Source of the DNA: Streptantibioticus parmotrematis
Lineage (GTDB): Bacteria > Actinomycetota > Actinomycetes > Streptomycetales > Streptomycetaceae
Assembly (NCBI RefSeq): GCF_019890615.1
Contig: NZ_JAINVZ010000003.1
Location: forward strand, 62,001 to 126,000
Reading direction: 5' to 3'
DNA: 64,000 nucleotides
In this document: positions 54,156 to 62,871 of the stretch, in pieces
Position numbering within the stretch: the stretch's first letter is position 1
Layout of the letters: every line of letters begins with the position of its first letter
Made by a program: the position numbers and the translations under genes
The notes under the pieces: model-generated
Told to the model about the DNA's origin: nothing
The model's database searches: none
What the model saw: the letters and a program-made list of their open reading frames with translations, nothing else

Positions 54156-55371
54156 GGTCCGCGCCCACCGTGACCACGTCGCCGATGACGATGACCGCCG
54201 GGGGCCGTACCCCCTCGGCCTTCACGACCCCGCCGACCGTGCCGAGCACGGCGTCCACCCTGCGCTGGGCCGCGGTGGTGCCCTCCTGCACGACGGCGAC
54301 CGGCGTGTCCGCGTCCCGGCCGTGCGCGACCAGCGCGGCGGCGATGGCGCCGATCTTCTCCACGCCCATCAGCACCACCAGCGTGCCGCGCAGCCTCGCC
54401 AGCGCCGCCCAGTCCACCAGCGAGCGCGGGTCGTCCGGCGCGACGTGGCCGCTGACCACGGTGAACTCGTGCGCCACGCCGCGGTGCGTCACCGGGATGC
54501 CCGCGGCTCCCGGCACACTGATCGAGCTGGAGATGCCGGGCACCACCGTGTACGGGATGCCCGCCTCGGCCAGCGCCTGCGCCTCCTCCATGCCCCGCCC
54601 GAAGACGAACGGGTCGCCGCCCTTGAGCCGGACGACCGCCTTGCCCGCCTTGGCGTGCTCGACCAGCGCCGCGTTGATCGCCTCCTGCGCCATCGCGCGG
54701 CCGTACGGGATCTTGGCGGCGTCGATCACCTCGACGTGCGGCGGCAGTTCGTCCAGCAGGTCACGCGGCCCGAGGCGGTCGGCGACCACCACGTCCGCCT
54801 CGGCGAGCAGCCTGCGGCCGCGCACGGTGATCAGGTCCGGGTCGCCGGGGCCGCCGCCGACCAGCGCCACGCCGACCGTACGGGCCCGGCGCCTGGGCGC
54901 GGCCAGCGAACCGTCGCGCAGGCCCTCGACCACCGCGTCCCGCACCGCGGCCGAGCGGCGCGGGTCGCTGCCGGTGAGCACCGCGACGGTCACGCCCTCG
55001 CTGCGCCCGGTCGCCGGGGTCCAGGCGGTGGCGGCGTCGGCGTCGTCGCTGCGCACGCACCACACCCGGCGCTCCTCGGCCTCGGCGGAGGCGGCGGCGT
55101 TGGCCTCGGGGTCGTCGGTGGCGACCACCACGTACCAGGCGCCCTCCAGGTCCCCGTACGCGTAACGGCGGCGCTCCCAGCGCACCTCTCCCGCGGCGAT
55201 CATGGCCTCGACGGACGCGGTGGCGGAGGTCGAGATGAGCACGACGTCGGCGCCCGCGGACACCAGGGAGGGAAGCCTGCGCTGCGCGACCTGACCGCCG
55301 CCGAGCACGACGACCCGCCGTCCGGCGAGGCGCAGTCCGACCGGATAGGCGGGCACGTCGTTACGGTCCAT
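54148..55371 (-). CDS. cobA: Siroheme synthase-type fusion: precorrin-2 dehydrogenase and uroporphyrinogen-III C-methyltransferase
   Basis: A 407-residue two-domain enzyme. Residues 1-150 are a Met8/CysG-B-like NAD domain (RRVVVLGGGQVAQRRLPSLV and VATDDPEANAAASAEAEERR). Residues 160-407 are SUMT, with VALVGGGPGDPDLITVRGRR, VVRLKGGDPFVFGRGMEEAQ and VPGISSSISVPGAAGIPVTHRG as the SAM-binding signatures. It makes precorrin-2, the branch point to sirohaem and cobalamin, and probably oxidises it to sirohydrochlorin. The ATG at 55371 has GAGGAG eleven bases upstream; an earlier ATG at 55389 precedes that site. bluB-cobT lies upstream behind a terminator. Confidence 0.93.
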   Translation of the reverse strand: MDRNDVPAYPVGLRLAGRRVVVLGGGQVAQRRLPSLVSAGADVVLISTSATASVEAMIAAGEVRWERRRYAYGDLEGAWYVVVATDDPEANAAASAEAEERRVWCVRSDDADAATAWTPATGRSEGVTVAVLTGSDPRRSAAVRDAVVEGLRDGSLAAPRRRARTVGVALVGGGPGDPDLITVRGRRLLAEADVVVADRLGPRDLLDELPPHVEVIDAAKIPYGRAMAQEAINAALVEHAKAGKAVVRLKGGDPFVFGRGMEEAQALAEAGIPYTVVPGISSSISVPGAAGIPVTHRGVAHEFTVVSGHVAPDDPRSLVDWAALARLRGTLVVLMGVEKIGAIAAALVAHGRDADTPVAVVQEGTTAAQRRVDAVLGTVGGVVKAEGVRPPAVIVIGDVVTVGADRE

Positions 55372-55546
55372 GGCGGTGCGGCTCCTCATGCGATGCGGGG
55401 GACGACGGCTCAGCGCCGTCGCGGCGCCCGGAGACCGGCCGGGTGCGACGGCCCGGCCCGTGCCGGCCTGCGGTCGGGGCGGGGCACCCCGCCGGTGGTG
55501 ACAACCTTACGGTGTGCGACGGGCGCCGCGCGGTGACGCACCTCGC

Positions 55547-55578
55547 ACGGCGACCGCCCCTACCTGGGCGGTCGCCGT
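55547..55578 (-). terminator. Terminator hairpin downstream of bluB-cobT
   Basis: A perfect 13-bp stem (55547-55559 with 55566-55578) and 6-base loop lie 35 bp past the stop. Confidence 0.75.
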
Positions 55579-55612
55579 CGTACGGGCCCGGTTCCGTCCT
55601 TCCGGACTCCGG

Positions 55613-58600
55613 TCAGCCCTTCTCGGTGACGCCCGCCGAGTCGAACGTGGCCACCTCGTGCATCACCCGTGCCGCGCTCTGCACCAGCGGCAGCGCCAGC
55701 AGCGCGCCGGTGCCCTCGCCCAGCCTCAGGTCGAGGTCGACCAGCGGGCGCAGACCCAGCTTGGTGAGGGCGGCCATGTGGCCGGGCTCCGCGCTGCGGT
55801 GGCCCGCGATGCAGGCGGCCAGCGCCTCGGGCGCGACGGCCCGGGCGACCAGCGCGGCCGCTCCGGCGCTCACGCCGTCCAGGATGACCGGGGTGCGCAG
55901 CGACGCGCCGCCGAGCAGCAGGCCGACCATGGCCGCGTGCTCCAGGCCGCCGATGGCCGCGAGGACGCCGATGGGGTCGGCGGGATCGGGCTTGTGCAGC
56001 TCCAGGGCGCGGCGCACCACGTCCACCTTGCGGGCGTGCATCTCGTCGTTGATGCCCGTGCCGCGGCCGGTGACCTCGGCCGGGTCGACGCCGGTGTAGA
56101 CGGAGATCAGCGCGGCGGACGCGGTGGTGTTGGCGATGCCCATCTCACCGGTGAGCAGTGCCTTGTTGCCCGCGGCGACCAGGTCGCGGGCCGTCTCGAT
56201 GCCCACCTCGATGGCCCGCAGCACGTCCTCGCGGGTCATCGCGGGACCGGTGGTGAAGTCGCCGGTGCCGTGCCGCACCTTGCGGGGCAACAGGCCGGGT
56301 GTGGTGGGCAGTTCGGTCGCGACGCCGACGTCGATCACGCACACCTCGGCGCCCACCTGGTTGGCGAACGCGTTGCAGACCGCTCCCCCGGCCAGGAAGT
56401 TCTCCACCATCTGGCCGGTGACCTCCTGCGGCCACGCGGTGACGCCCTGGGCGTGCACCCCGTGGTCGCCCGCGAAGATCGCGACGGCGGCGGGCTCGGG
56501 GATCGGCGGCGGGCACTGCCGGGACAGGCCGCACAGCTGCGCGGAGATGATCTCCAGCATGCCGAGCGCGCCGGACGGCTTGGTCATCCGCTTCTGCCGC
56601 TCCCACGCCTCGCCGAGCGCCTTGGCGTCCAGCGGGCGGATGCCGCGCAGCGTCTCGTCCAGCAGGTCGTGCGGGTCCTCGCCGGGAAGGGCGCGGTTGC
56701 CGTACTCCTCCTCGTGCACCACCCAGGCCAGCGGACGGCGCTTGGACCAGCCCGCCTGGACGAGCTCGGGATCCTCGGGGAACTCGTCCACGTACCCCAC
56801 GCACAGGTAGGCGACGACCTCCAGGTGGTCGGGCAGGCCGAGTTCGCGGACCATCTCGCGCTCGTCGAAGAAGCTGACCCAGCCGACGCCGAGTCCTTCG
56901 GCGCGCGCGGCGAGCCACAGGTTCTCCACGGCGAGCGCGGAGCTGTACGGGGCCATCTGCGGCTGGGTGTGGCGGCCGAGGGTGTGCCGGCCACCGCGGG
57001 TCGGGTCGGCGGTCACCACGATGTTGACCGGAGTGTCGAGGATCGCCTCGATCTTCAGCTCGCGGAACTGCTTGGCCCGGGCCTTCGGCAGCGACTTGGC
57101 GTACGCGTCGCGCTGACGCATCGCCAGTTCGTGCATCTTCTCGCGGGTCTTGTCCGAGCGGATGACCACGAAGTCCCACGGCTGGGAGTGGCCGACGCTG
57201 GGCGCGGTGTGCGCGGCCTCCAGCACCCGCAGCAGCACCTCGTGCGGGATCGGGTCCTGGCGGAAGCCGTTGCGGATGTCGCGGCGCTCCCGGATCACCT
57301 TGTGCACGGCGTCGCGCACGGCGTCGTCGTAGCCCGCGGCGGCGGGGCTGGCGACGGCCTCGCCCTCACTGCCGCCCTCGGGTCGGGCTTCGCCGTCGTG
57401 AAGGGCTTCGCCGTCGTGAAGGGCTTCGCCGTCGGCGTCCGCGGTGGTGTCCTCGGCCGGGATCTCCGGCGACGGCTCCGGTCCGGCGGCCTGCGGCGTG
57501 TCGACGGACGTCGCGTCGCCGGAAGCAGCGGGGGCGGCGGGCGCGGGGGCGTCCGCCGGGGTCTCGGCCTGCTCCGGCTGAACGGCGACGGCTTCGGCCT
57601 GCGGCTCGGATGTGGCGGCAGCGGCCTCGACGGACGGCTCGGGGGCGGCCTCGGCCTGTGCCGCCGGTGTCGCGGCCTGCGGCTCGGCAGCACGCGGCTC
57701 GGGGACGATCGTCACGCGCACCGGATCGCGGTCGAGGTCGGCGAGGCCTCCGGGCTCGTCGGCCGGACCGCCACGCGGGGTCTCGGCGACGTCGACCGGA
57801 ACGGCGACCGGCTCCACCACGGGCTCCGCGTCGGGCTGTTCGGCCTGCGGCGCGGCTTCCGGCTCGGCCGGGGCCTCGGGCTGAGCCTCAGCCTGGACCT
57901 CGGGACCCGCCTCGGCCTGGGCCTCGGGCTCCGCCTGCGGTTCGGGCGTCGCGGGGGCGGCCTGCGGCTGCTCCGGCGCGTCGGGCGTCACGGTGGCGGC
58001 GACGACCGGTGTCGGGCCCCAGGGACCGCCCGCCACCGGAGCTTCGCCGTTCTGCTGGGCGGGGATGGAGGCGGTCTCGTCCACCGGCACGTCGAGGTAC
58101 TCGGGTCCCGTGGTCGGGTCGCCGGGGACCGAGTCGCGCACCGGGGTGGGCGCGACGGGCGGGGGCGTGGGGCCCCGGTCGGCGAGCGAACGCACCGACA
58201 CACCACCCGACGAGTCGGACCCCAGCGCGGCGGGGGTGGGCGGACCGAGGTGCAACGGGCGCCGCACCGGGCCGTTCTGGCCGTTCTGAGTGGTCTGACC
58301 GTTCTGAGTGGTCTGACCGGCGGCGGAACCGGGCGCGGACACCCGGGGTGCCGGAGCGGCGGCGTCCGTGGCCGCGTTCTCCTCGGGTTCGGGGTGCGGT
58401 ACGGGCTCGGCAGGCGGCGCGGCCTGGGCCTGCGCGTCCTGGACCGGTGCCCCGGCGACGACAGCGGGATCGGCCGCAGGCTGGTCACCCGTGTCGGCAA
58501 CCGGCGCGGCGGTCGTCTGCTCGACGCCCTGGACGGGCTGTCGCGCGTCGGTCGTCACCGGTTCGGGCAACGCCTCAACGGCTTCGGGCTGGCCGGGCCC

Positions 58601-59311
58601 GGTGTGGCCCAGGTCCAGCGAACCCGGCTCGATGCGGCCGGAATCGGCGTCGGCGTCGGCGGACTCCTGCGGCGCGGTCGCCTCGGCGGCCGGGGTCTCC
58701 CCCGGCACCGTCCCGGTCAGCGCCTCGCCGTGAGCGGCCTCGGCCTGGACGGCATCGACGTGAGGGGCCTCGGCCTGAGCGAACTCGGCCTGAGCGGGCT
58801 CCGCGTGCGCCGTCTGAGGGCCACCGCTCCCGGCCTGCGCGGCGGCGGGCTCTGGCGGGACGGCTTCCGGAGGGACAACTTCCGGCGTAGCGGGCGCCTG
58901 CGCGGCGGCCTGTTCCGGTTCCACGGCCTGCGGTTCCACGGCCTGCGGGGTGTCGGTCGGCGCGTCGTGCTGCGGCGCCTGCGCCTGCTCGGGGGCCGTC
59001 GGCTGCGGGATCGGCGGCTGCGGCGGGACCGGCTGCGGGTCGCCCCAGGAGCCTTGCGGAGCGGGCATCAGCAACAGGTCGTCGTCCTCGGCGGCCACCG
59101 GCGGCTCGGCGCCTTCGGGCTGGTCGAGGTAGTCGAAGACGGGCGTCGCGGGGGCCAGGAACGCGTCGGTGCTCCAGCCGTGCCCCGACCCTGCTGCCGC
59201 GGCCGGGGTGCCGGCCGGTTGCGCGGACAGGTCGGCGTGCGGCTGCTGAACCGCTTCTGCGCCTGCGTTCCCCGGCAGTCCCTCGCCGGGGACCGGGCCG
59301 GTGTCAGTCAT
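55613..59311 (-). CDS. cobT: BluB-CobT fusion with a long disordered N-terminal region
   Basis: A 1232-residue fusion. Residues 1 to about 650 are Pro/Ala/Glu/Gln-rich, low complexity, with short internal repeats (TTQNGQ, HDGEAL). Residues about 655-870 are a flavin-dependent BluB/nitroreductase domain (VIRERRDIRNGFRQDPIPHE, TAPSVGHSQPWDFVVIRSD, LAARAEGLGVGWVSFFDERE) that cleaves FMN to 5,6-dimethylbenzimidazole. Residues about 890-1232 are CobT (FAGDHGVHAQGVTAWPQEVT, GEMGIANTTASAALISVYTG, LDLRLGEGTGALLALPLVQS), which activates that base for the lower ligand of cobalamin. The ATG at 59311 has GAGGGG six bases upstream. A similar fusion is recalled from other Streptomyces. Confidence 0.9.
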   Translation of the reverse strand: MTDTGPVPGEGLPGNAGAEAVQQPHADLSAQPAGTPAAAAGSGHGWSTDAFLAPATPVFDYLDQPEGAEPPVAAEDDDLLLMPAPQGSWGDPQPVPPQPPIPQPTAPEQAQAPQHDAPTDTPQAVEPQAVEPEQAAAQAPATPEVVPPEAVPPEPAAAQAGSGGPQTAHAEPAQAEFAQAEAPHVDAVQAEAAHGEALTGTVPGETPAAEATAPQESADADADSGRIEPGSLDLGHTGPGQPEAVEALPEPVTTDARQPVQGVEQTTAAPVADTGDQPAADPAVVAGAPVQDAQAQAAPPAEPVPHPEPEENAATDAAAPAPRVSAPGSAAGQTTQNGQTTQNGQNGPVRRPLHLGPPTPAALGSDSSGGVSVRSLADRGPTPPPVAPTPVRDSVPGDPTTGPEYLDVPVDETASIPAQQNGEAPVAGGPWGPTPVVAATVTPDAPEQPQAAPATPEPQAEPEAQAEAGPEVQAEAQPEAPAEPEAAPQAEQPDAEPVVEPVAVPVDVAETPRGGPADEPGGLADLDRDPVRVTIVPEPRAAEPQAATPAAQAEAAPEPSVEAAAATSEPQAEAVAVQPEQAETPADAPAPAAPAASGDATSVDTPQAAGPEPSPEIPAEDTTADADGEALHDGEALHDGEARPEGGSEGEAVASPAAAGYDDAVRDAVHKVIRERRDIRNGFRQDPIPHEVLLRVLEAAHTAPSVGHSQPWDFVVIRSDKTREKMHELAMRQRDAYAKSLPKARAKQFRELKIEAILDTPVNIVVTADPTRGGRHTLGRHTQPQMAPYSSALAVENLWLAARAEGLGVGWVSFFDEREMVRELGLPDHLEVVAYLCVGYVDEFPEDPELVQAGWSKRRPLAWVVHEEEYGNRALPGEDPHDLLDETLRGIRPLDAKALGEAWERQKRMTKPSGALGMLEIISAQLCGLSRQCPPPIPEPAAVAIFAGDHGVHAQGVTAWPQEVTGQMVENFLAGGAVCNAFANQVGAEVCVIDVGVATELPTTPGLLPRKVRHGTGDFTTGPAMTREDVLRAIEVGIETARDLVAAGNKALLTGEMGIANTTASAALISVYTGVDPAEVTGRGTGINDEMHARKVDVVRRALELHKPDPADPIGVLAAIGGLEHAAMVGLLLGGASLRTPVILDGVSAGAAALVARAVAPEALAACIAGHRSAEPGHMAALTKLGLRPLVDLDLRLGEGTGALLALPLVQSAARVMHEVATFDSAGVTEKG
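57385..57435. repeat. 18-bp in-frame repeat in the bluB-cobT linker
   Basis: About 2.8 copies of an 18-bp unit (57385-57402, 57403-57420, 57421-57435) encode the HDGEAL repeat just before the BluB domain. A second 18-bp repeat, encoding TTQNGQ, lies near 58280-58315. Confidence 0.85.
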
Positions 59312-59814
59312 GCGTGCCCCTCGCCCATCGGTGTCGCTCCTTCCAGCCCCGTGATGCGCCGGCGGCTGCGGCGCAAGGCCGCTCGATGGAAGAACGAGCA
59401 CGCGTGGCAGGCGGCACGACCACCCCGGGACGTTCATTGTCCCGGCCGGTCGCGCACCGTGGCCACCCAACTCGGCTTCCCGGGCCTGTGGACTGCGCCA
59501 CGTCCCCCACCGGCGCCGCGCCCGCCGCCAGCGAGAACACGCCACCTCCCAGCGGGGATCGCGAGGTCACCAGCGCGCGGCACGACGGTCCGCCAGCCTA
59601 CCGCGCGATCACCCGATCGTGTGCCGAGCCCCCGGTTTCATCCGAACAGACGTACGTCGCGCGGGCGTTGACAGGCCGGGCCGGGAGGAGACCTTCCGGG
59701 CGGCCGGTTCGGCGTCGCGGGCGGCTGGTTCGGCATTGCGGGCAGCCGGTTCACGGCTGAGCCGGTTGCCCCCCGGGCCGGTTCAGCCGTGGGTCGGTTC
59801 CCCGCCGGGCCGGT
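59312..59814. other. 503-bp region between cobL and bluB-cobT
   Basis: No gene is supported. The left part must hold the bluB-cobT promoter. I found no B12-box or other cobalamin riboswitch core on the minus strand. The right part (59699-59819) is built of degenerate repeats: three 21-bp units (59699-59719, 59720-59740, 59741-59761), then the two 32-33-bp units that run into cobL. Confidence 0.6.
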
Positions 59815-59819
59815 TCAGC
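59755..59819. repeat. Tandem repeat starting at the cobL stop codon
   Basis: Copies at 59788-59819 and 59755-59787 read on the minus strand as GCTGAACCGGCCCGG followed by a variable half. The first contains the cobL stop (59815-59817). Identity is about 26 of 32 bases. Confidence 0.75.
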
Positions 59820-61023
59820 GCTGGGCCAGTTCGCCGCTGAGCAGGAAGTCGGTGGCGCGTTCGCGTTCCGCCCAGGCGTCGTCGAGTTCCACGGACTGCA
59901 ACAGGGTGCGCTCGACCGCGTAGCCGCCCTCGGCCAGGACCCGGCCGATCTCCTCCGCCTCGTCCCGCGTGGTGGCGGAGGCCTCGATGCGCTCCGGGCG
60001 GCGCGCGGCGCAGGCGGCCACCACCGCGGCACCGCCGCCCCCGACGCGTACCACGTCCGGCTCGGGCAGGTCCTCCAGCACCTGCGGTGCCGTGCCGTGG
60101 ACGACCTGGGGGGCGACGCCGTAGCGGCGGGCGTTGGCGGTGATCAGGGCGCAGGCGTCGGCGTCCCGGTCGACGGCGATGACCGCGGCGCCGAGCCGGG
60201 CGGCCTCCACGGCGAGCTCGCCCGCGCCCGCGCCGATGTCCCACAGCAGGTCGCCGGTGCGCGGGCCGAGCCGGGCGAGCTGGACGGCGCGCAGCCGTGC
60301 CGAGCCGAAGGAGGCGCCGGGACCGTGCCCGTAGCGGTCGGCGGGCAGGCCCCAGCCGCGCAGCGGTCCCGGGTAGCGCGGGTCCTGTCCGGCGATCCAG
60401 CCGCCGGTGTCGGAGGCGGAGGGGCCGCCGATGACCAGGACGACGTTGGGGTCGCGCCAGGTGTGGTCGGCGACCTTGTCGGAGGTCAGCACGGTGACCT
60501 CCTCGCGTTCCGTGCCCAGCGCCTCGCAGATGACGAAGGTGCGGTGCACTCCACCGAGCAGGAGCGCGAGTTCGGCCGGTCCGGCGCCTGGCGCGGTGAG
60601 CACGGCGACCTTGGGGTGGGCGCGGATCACGTTGACCGCGCGGCGCAGGGTGCGGCTGTGGGCGACGACGACGCGGGCGTCGTCCCACGGCATCCCGGCC
60701 CGGGCGAAGGCCCGCGCGACGGAGGAGACGCCGGGCACCACCTCGACCTCGAGGCCGTGCTCGGGCTTGCGCAGCGCGCGGACGACGCCGAAGAACCCGG
60801 GGTCGCCGTCGGCCAGGACCACGGCGGTGCCGCGGTGGGCGGCGATGCGCCGGGCGGCCAGGTCGATGCTGCCGAGCCGGACGCGTTCGGCGGCGGCGGG
60901 GATGTCGGGCAGCACCAGATGGTGGGGGGCGCCGGCCACCAGCGTGGCGGCCCTGAGCGCGGCCCGTGCCGCCGCGGTCGGCGGTGTGCCGTCCCACCCG
61001 ATCACCGTGACCCGGTCAGCCAT
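59815..61023 (-). CDS. cobL: Precorrin-6B methyltransferase, CbiE-CbiT fusion (CobL)
   Basis: A 402-residue bifunctional enzyme that methylates C5 and C15 and decarboxylates the corrin ring. The CbiE half (about 1-205) opens with RVTVIGWDGTPPTAAARAAL and has VVLADGDPGFFGVVRAL and VEVVPGVSSVARAFARAGMP. The CbiT half has the SAM loop LLWDIGAGAGELAVEAARLG near residue 258, DPDACA-type acidic residues (VIAVDRDADACAL) and VVRVGGGGAAVV. The ATG at 61023 has GAAGGA five bases upstream. It lies upstream of bluB-cobT on the same strand. The 3' end runs into a tandem repeat. Confidence 0.92.
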   Translation of the reverse strand: MADRVTVIGWDGTPPTAAARAALRAATLVAGAPHHLVLPDIPAAAERVRLGSIDLAARRIAAHRGTAVVLADGDPGFFGVVRALRKPEHGLEVEVVPGVSSVARAFARAGMPWDDARVVVAHSRTLRRAVNVIRAHPKVAVLTAPGAGPAELALLLGGVHRTFVICEALGTEREEVTVLTSDKVADHTWRDPNVVLVIGGPSASDTGGWIAGQDPRYPGPLRGWGLPADRYGHGPGASFGSARLRAVQLARLGPRTGDLLWDIGAGAGELAVEAARLGAAVIAVDRDADACALITANARRYGVAPQVVHGTAPQVLEDLPEPDVVRVGGGGAAVVAACAARRPERIEASATTRDEAEEIGRVLAEGGYAVERTLLQSVELDDAWAERERATDFLLSGELAQR

Positions 61024-61142
61024 CCTCGTCCTTCGCCGCGGGGTTCGCCCGTCCTCGTCGACTCCAGGCCAATGGCGCTCACGCGACCTGGGGGGACACA
61101 GTATCCCGGGGCCGCCGGTCGGTGCCGGGCGCGGGAGGGGGC

Positions 61143-61781
61143 TCAGCGCCAGTCGGGGTAGGCGGCGAAGCCGTCCTCGTCGGCGCCGCGCAGGGACATG
61201 CCGTCGAGGTCCTCGGGCAGCAGGCTCCACACGATGAGGTCGGTGCGGCCGCGGGTCCATCCGCCGTTCTCGTCGTAGCAGCGCACCAGGCCCGCGCCGC
61301 GCAGCACGCCCTCGCTGATGCAGCCGATCTTCTGGGCGACCTGCTGGGCGGCGGTGTTGTCTGCGGCGGTGCGCATCTCCAGGCGCTCGAACTTCTGGTC
61401 CTGGAAGAGCCATTGGGCGGTGGCGAGCACCGCTTCGCTGGCGTAGCCCTCGCCACGGGCCCAGTGCGCCGTCAGGTAGCGCACCTCGGTGCTGCGCACG
61501 GTCCAGTCGGTGTTCCTCAACCGCACGGTGCCGACGAGGCGTTGGGTGAGGAACTCGCTGACCGCGAAGACGATCCCGCTGCCGTCGGCGCGGACGGCGG
61601 GCGCGGTCCCGGTGACCCAGGCACGGGCCTCGGCCTCGGTGTACGGGTGGGGGGCGTCGCTCCAGGCGGTGACCATCTCGTCGCTCATCATCTCCGCCAG
61701 CGCCGGGATGTCCTCCTCGTCGTAGGCACGCAGACTGAGGCGTTCCGTGCTGATCGAGATGTCAGGGAAGGTGGATGTCAT
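61143..61781 (-). CDS. GNAT acetyltransferase (RimJ/RimL type)
   Basis: A 212-residue acetyltransferase of the GNAT_3/RimJ-RimL group. The opening ISTERLSLRAYDEEDIPALAEM is typical, and the acyl-CoA loop is WARGEGYASEAVLATAQWLF (about residues 110-129), followed by RLEMRTAADNTAAQQVAQKIG. The natural substrate may be a protein N-terminus or an amino sugar. The ATG at 61781 has GAGGAG seven bases upstream; the longer open frame lacks a site. It diverges from the methyltransferase gene. Confidence 0.88.
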   Translation of the reverse strand: MTSTFPDISISTERLSLRAYDEEDIPALAEMMSDEMVTAWSDAPHPYTEAEARAWVTGTAPAVRADGSGIVFAVSEFLTQRLVGTVRLRNTDWTVRSTEVRYLTAHWARGEGYASEAVLATAQWLFQDQKFERLEMRTAADNTAAQQVAQKIGCISEGVLRGAGLVRCYDENGGWTRGRTDLIVWSLLPEDLDGMSLRGADEDGFAAYPDWR

Positions 61782-62010
61782 TCGCCGCTCCTCGACGGGC
61801 TGGTGTGCGCAGCCGTGTGACCGGCCCTTCGTGCAGAGCCATGTGAAAAGCACAGCATGCAGCATCCGGCTGGGGGCGCGCAGCGCGGGGGACACCGGGC
61901 CGTGGGCCGCCCCGGGGGACGACGGCGCTGGTGCGCGCACCGTTCGGAGGCGGTCCGGGCCCCCGCCCGTACCGGCCGGTTGTCATCGGCTCCTGCTACC
62001 GTCTGCCCGC

Positions 62011-62781
62011 GTGACGGTCCACCACGCAGCAGGAATCGGTTACCCGCGGTCCGCGGGCGGCTACGAGCGATCGCGGCCTTCCTATCCCATGGCGGCCCTC
62101 GCCCGGCTCGCGGACGCGTTGCCGTTGGAGTCGGGACGCCGGGTCGTCGATCTCGGCGCGGGCACGGGGAAGTTCACCCGCCTGCTGGCCCTGACCGGTG
62201 CCGAGGTGACCGCGGTGGAGCCGGTGGCGGAGATGCGCGAGCGGCTGGCCGAGCTGCTGCCGGGGGTGGCGGTGACGGCGGGCACGGCGGAGTCCACCGG
62301 GCTGCCGGACGGCTGCGCGGACGCGGTGGTGGCCGCGCAGTCGTGGCACTGGTTCGACGCCGAGCGGGCGCTGCCCGAGGTGGAACGGCTGCTGCGGCCC
62401 GGCGGCGCGCTGGGGCTGGTGTGGAACACGTACGACACGACGGTGCCGTGGGTGGCCGAGTTCCAGGAGATCTACTTCCGCTGCGCGCCGCGCGATCTGC
62501 CGAGCCCGCTGGACGACGGCTGGCGCGCGGCGTTCACCGGGCGGCCGGGCTGGTCGGCGGAGGGCGAAAGCCACTTCCCCAATCCCCACGTGACGACCGT
62601 CGCCGACGTGGTGGAACGGATGATGTCCTCCAGTCACATCGTGGTGCTGGGCGAGCGGGAGCAGGAGGAGGTCCGGGCACAGGCGGTGGACCTGCTCCGG
62701 CGGCAGGGCGTCACCCGCGGCGAGGAGCGGCTGGAGATGCCGTACACCACCGACGTGTACTGGCTGCGTCGACGCCCGTAG
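62011..62781 (+). CDS. Class I SAM-dependent methyltransferase
   Basis: A 256-residue methyltransferase of the Methyltransf_11 type. Motif I is VVDLGAGTGKFTRLLALTGA near residue 47, the acidic end of strand 2 is VTAVEPVAEMRERL, and motif post I is CADAVVAAQSWHWFDAERAL near residue 108. The QSWHWF segment is characteristic of a common but uncharacterised actinobacterial subgroup. The GTG at 62011 follows a TACCGT element by 8 bp with no ribosome binding site, so the transcript may be leaderless. It converges on metQ across a strong terminator. Confidence 0.87.
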   Translation: MTVHHAAGIGYPRSAGGYERSRPSYPMAALARLADALPLESGRRVVDLGAGTGKFTRLLALTGAEVTAVEPVAEMRERLAELLPGVAVTAGTAESTGLPDGCADAVVAAQSWHWFDAERALPEVERLLRPGGALGLVWNTYDTTVPWVAEFQEIYFRCAPRDLPSPLDDGWRAAFTGRPGWSAEGESHFPNPHVTTVADVVERMMSSSHIVVLGEREQEEVRAQAVDLLRRQGVTRGEERLEMPYTTDVYWLRRRP

Positions 62782-62804
62782 CCACGTGACGTGCCGGACG
62801 AGGT

Positions 62805-62840
62805 AGTGGCCGCGGCGCCGGACGGGGCGCCGCGGCCACT
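62805..62840. terminator. Bidirectional terminator between methyltransferase gene and metQ
   Basis: A perfect 15-bp stem (62805-62819 with 62826-62840) and 6-base loop lie between two convergent genes. Confidence 0.8.
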
Positions 62841-62871
62841 GGTCCTGAGGGGCCCTGAGTGGCCCGACCGG

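Noticed and set aside
55514-59671. A 1385-codon open frame on the plus strand opposite bluB-cobT
   Set aside because: It is the antisense shadow of a very GC-rich gene: it is Arg/Gly-rich without conserved motifs, while the minus strand reads clear BluB and CobT domains.
59312-59814. Cobalamin riboswitch upstream of bluB-cobT
   Set aside because: The gene class invites one, but I could not find the B12 box or the GGTG...CC core on the minus strand. A covariance-model search would settle it.
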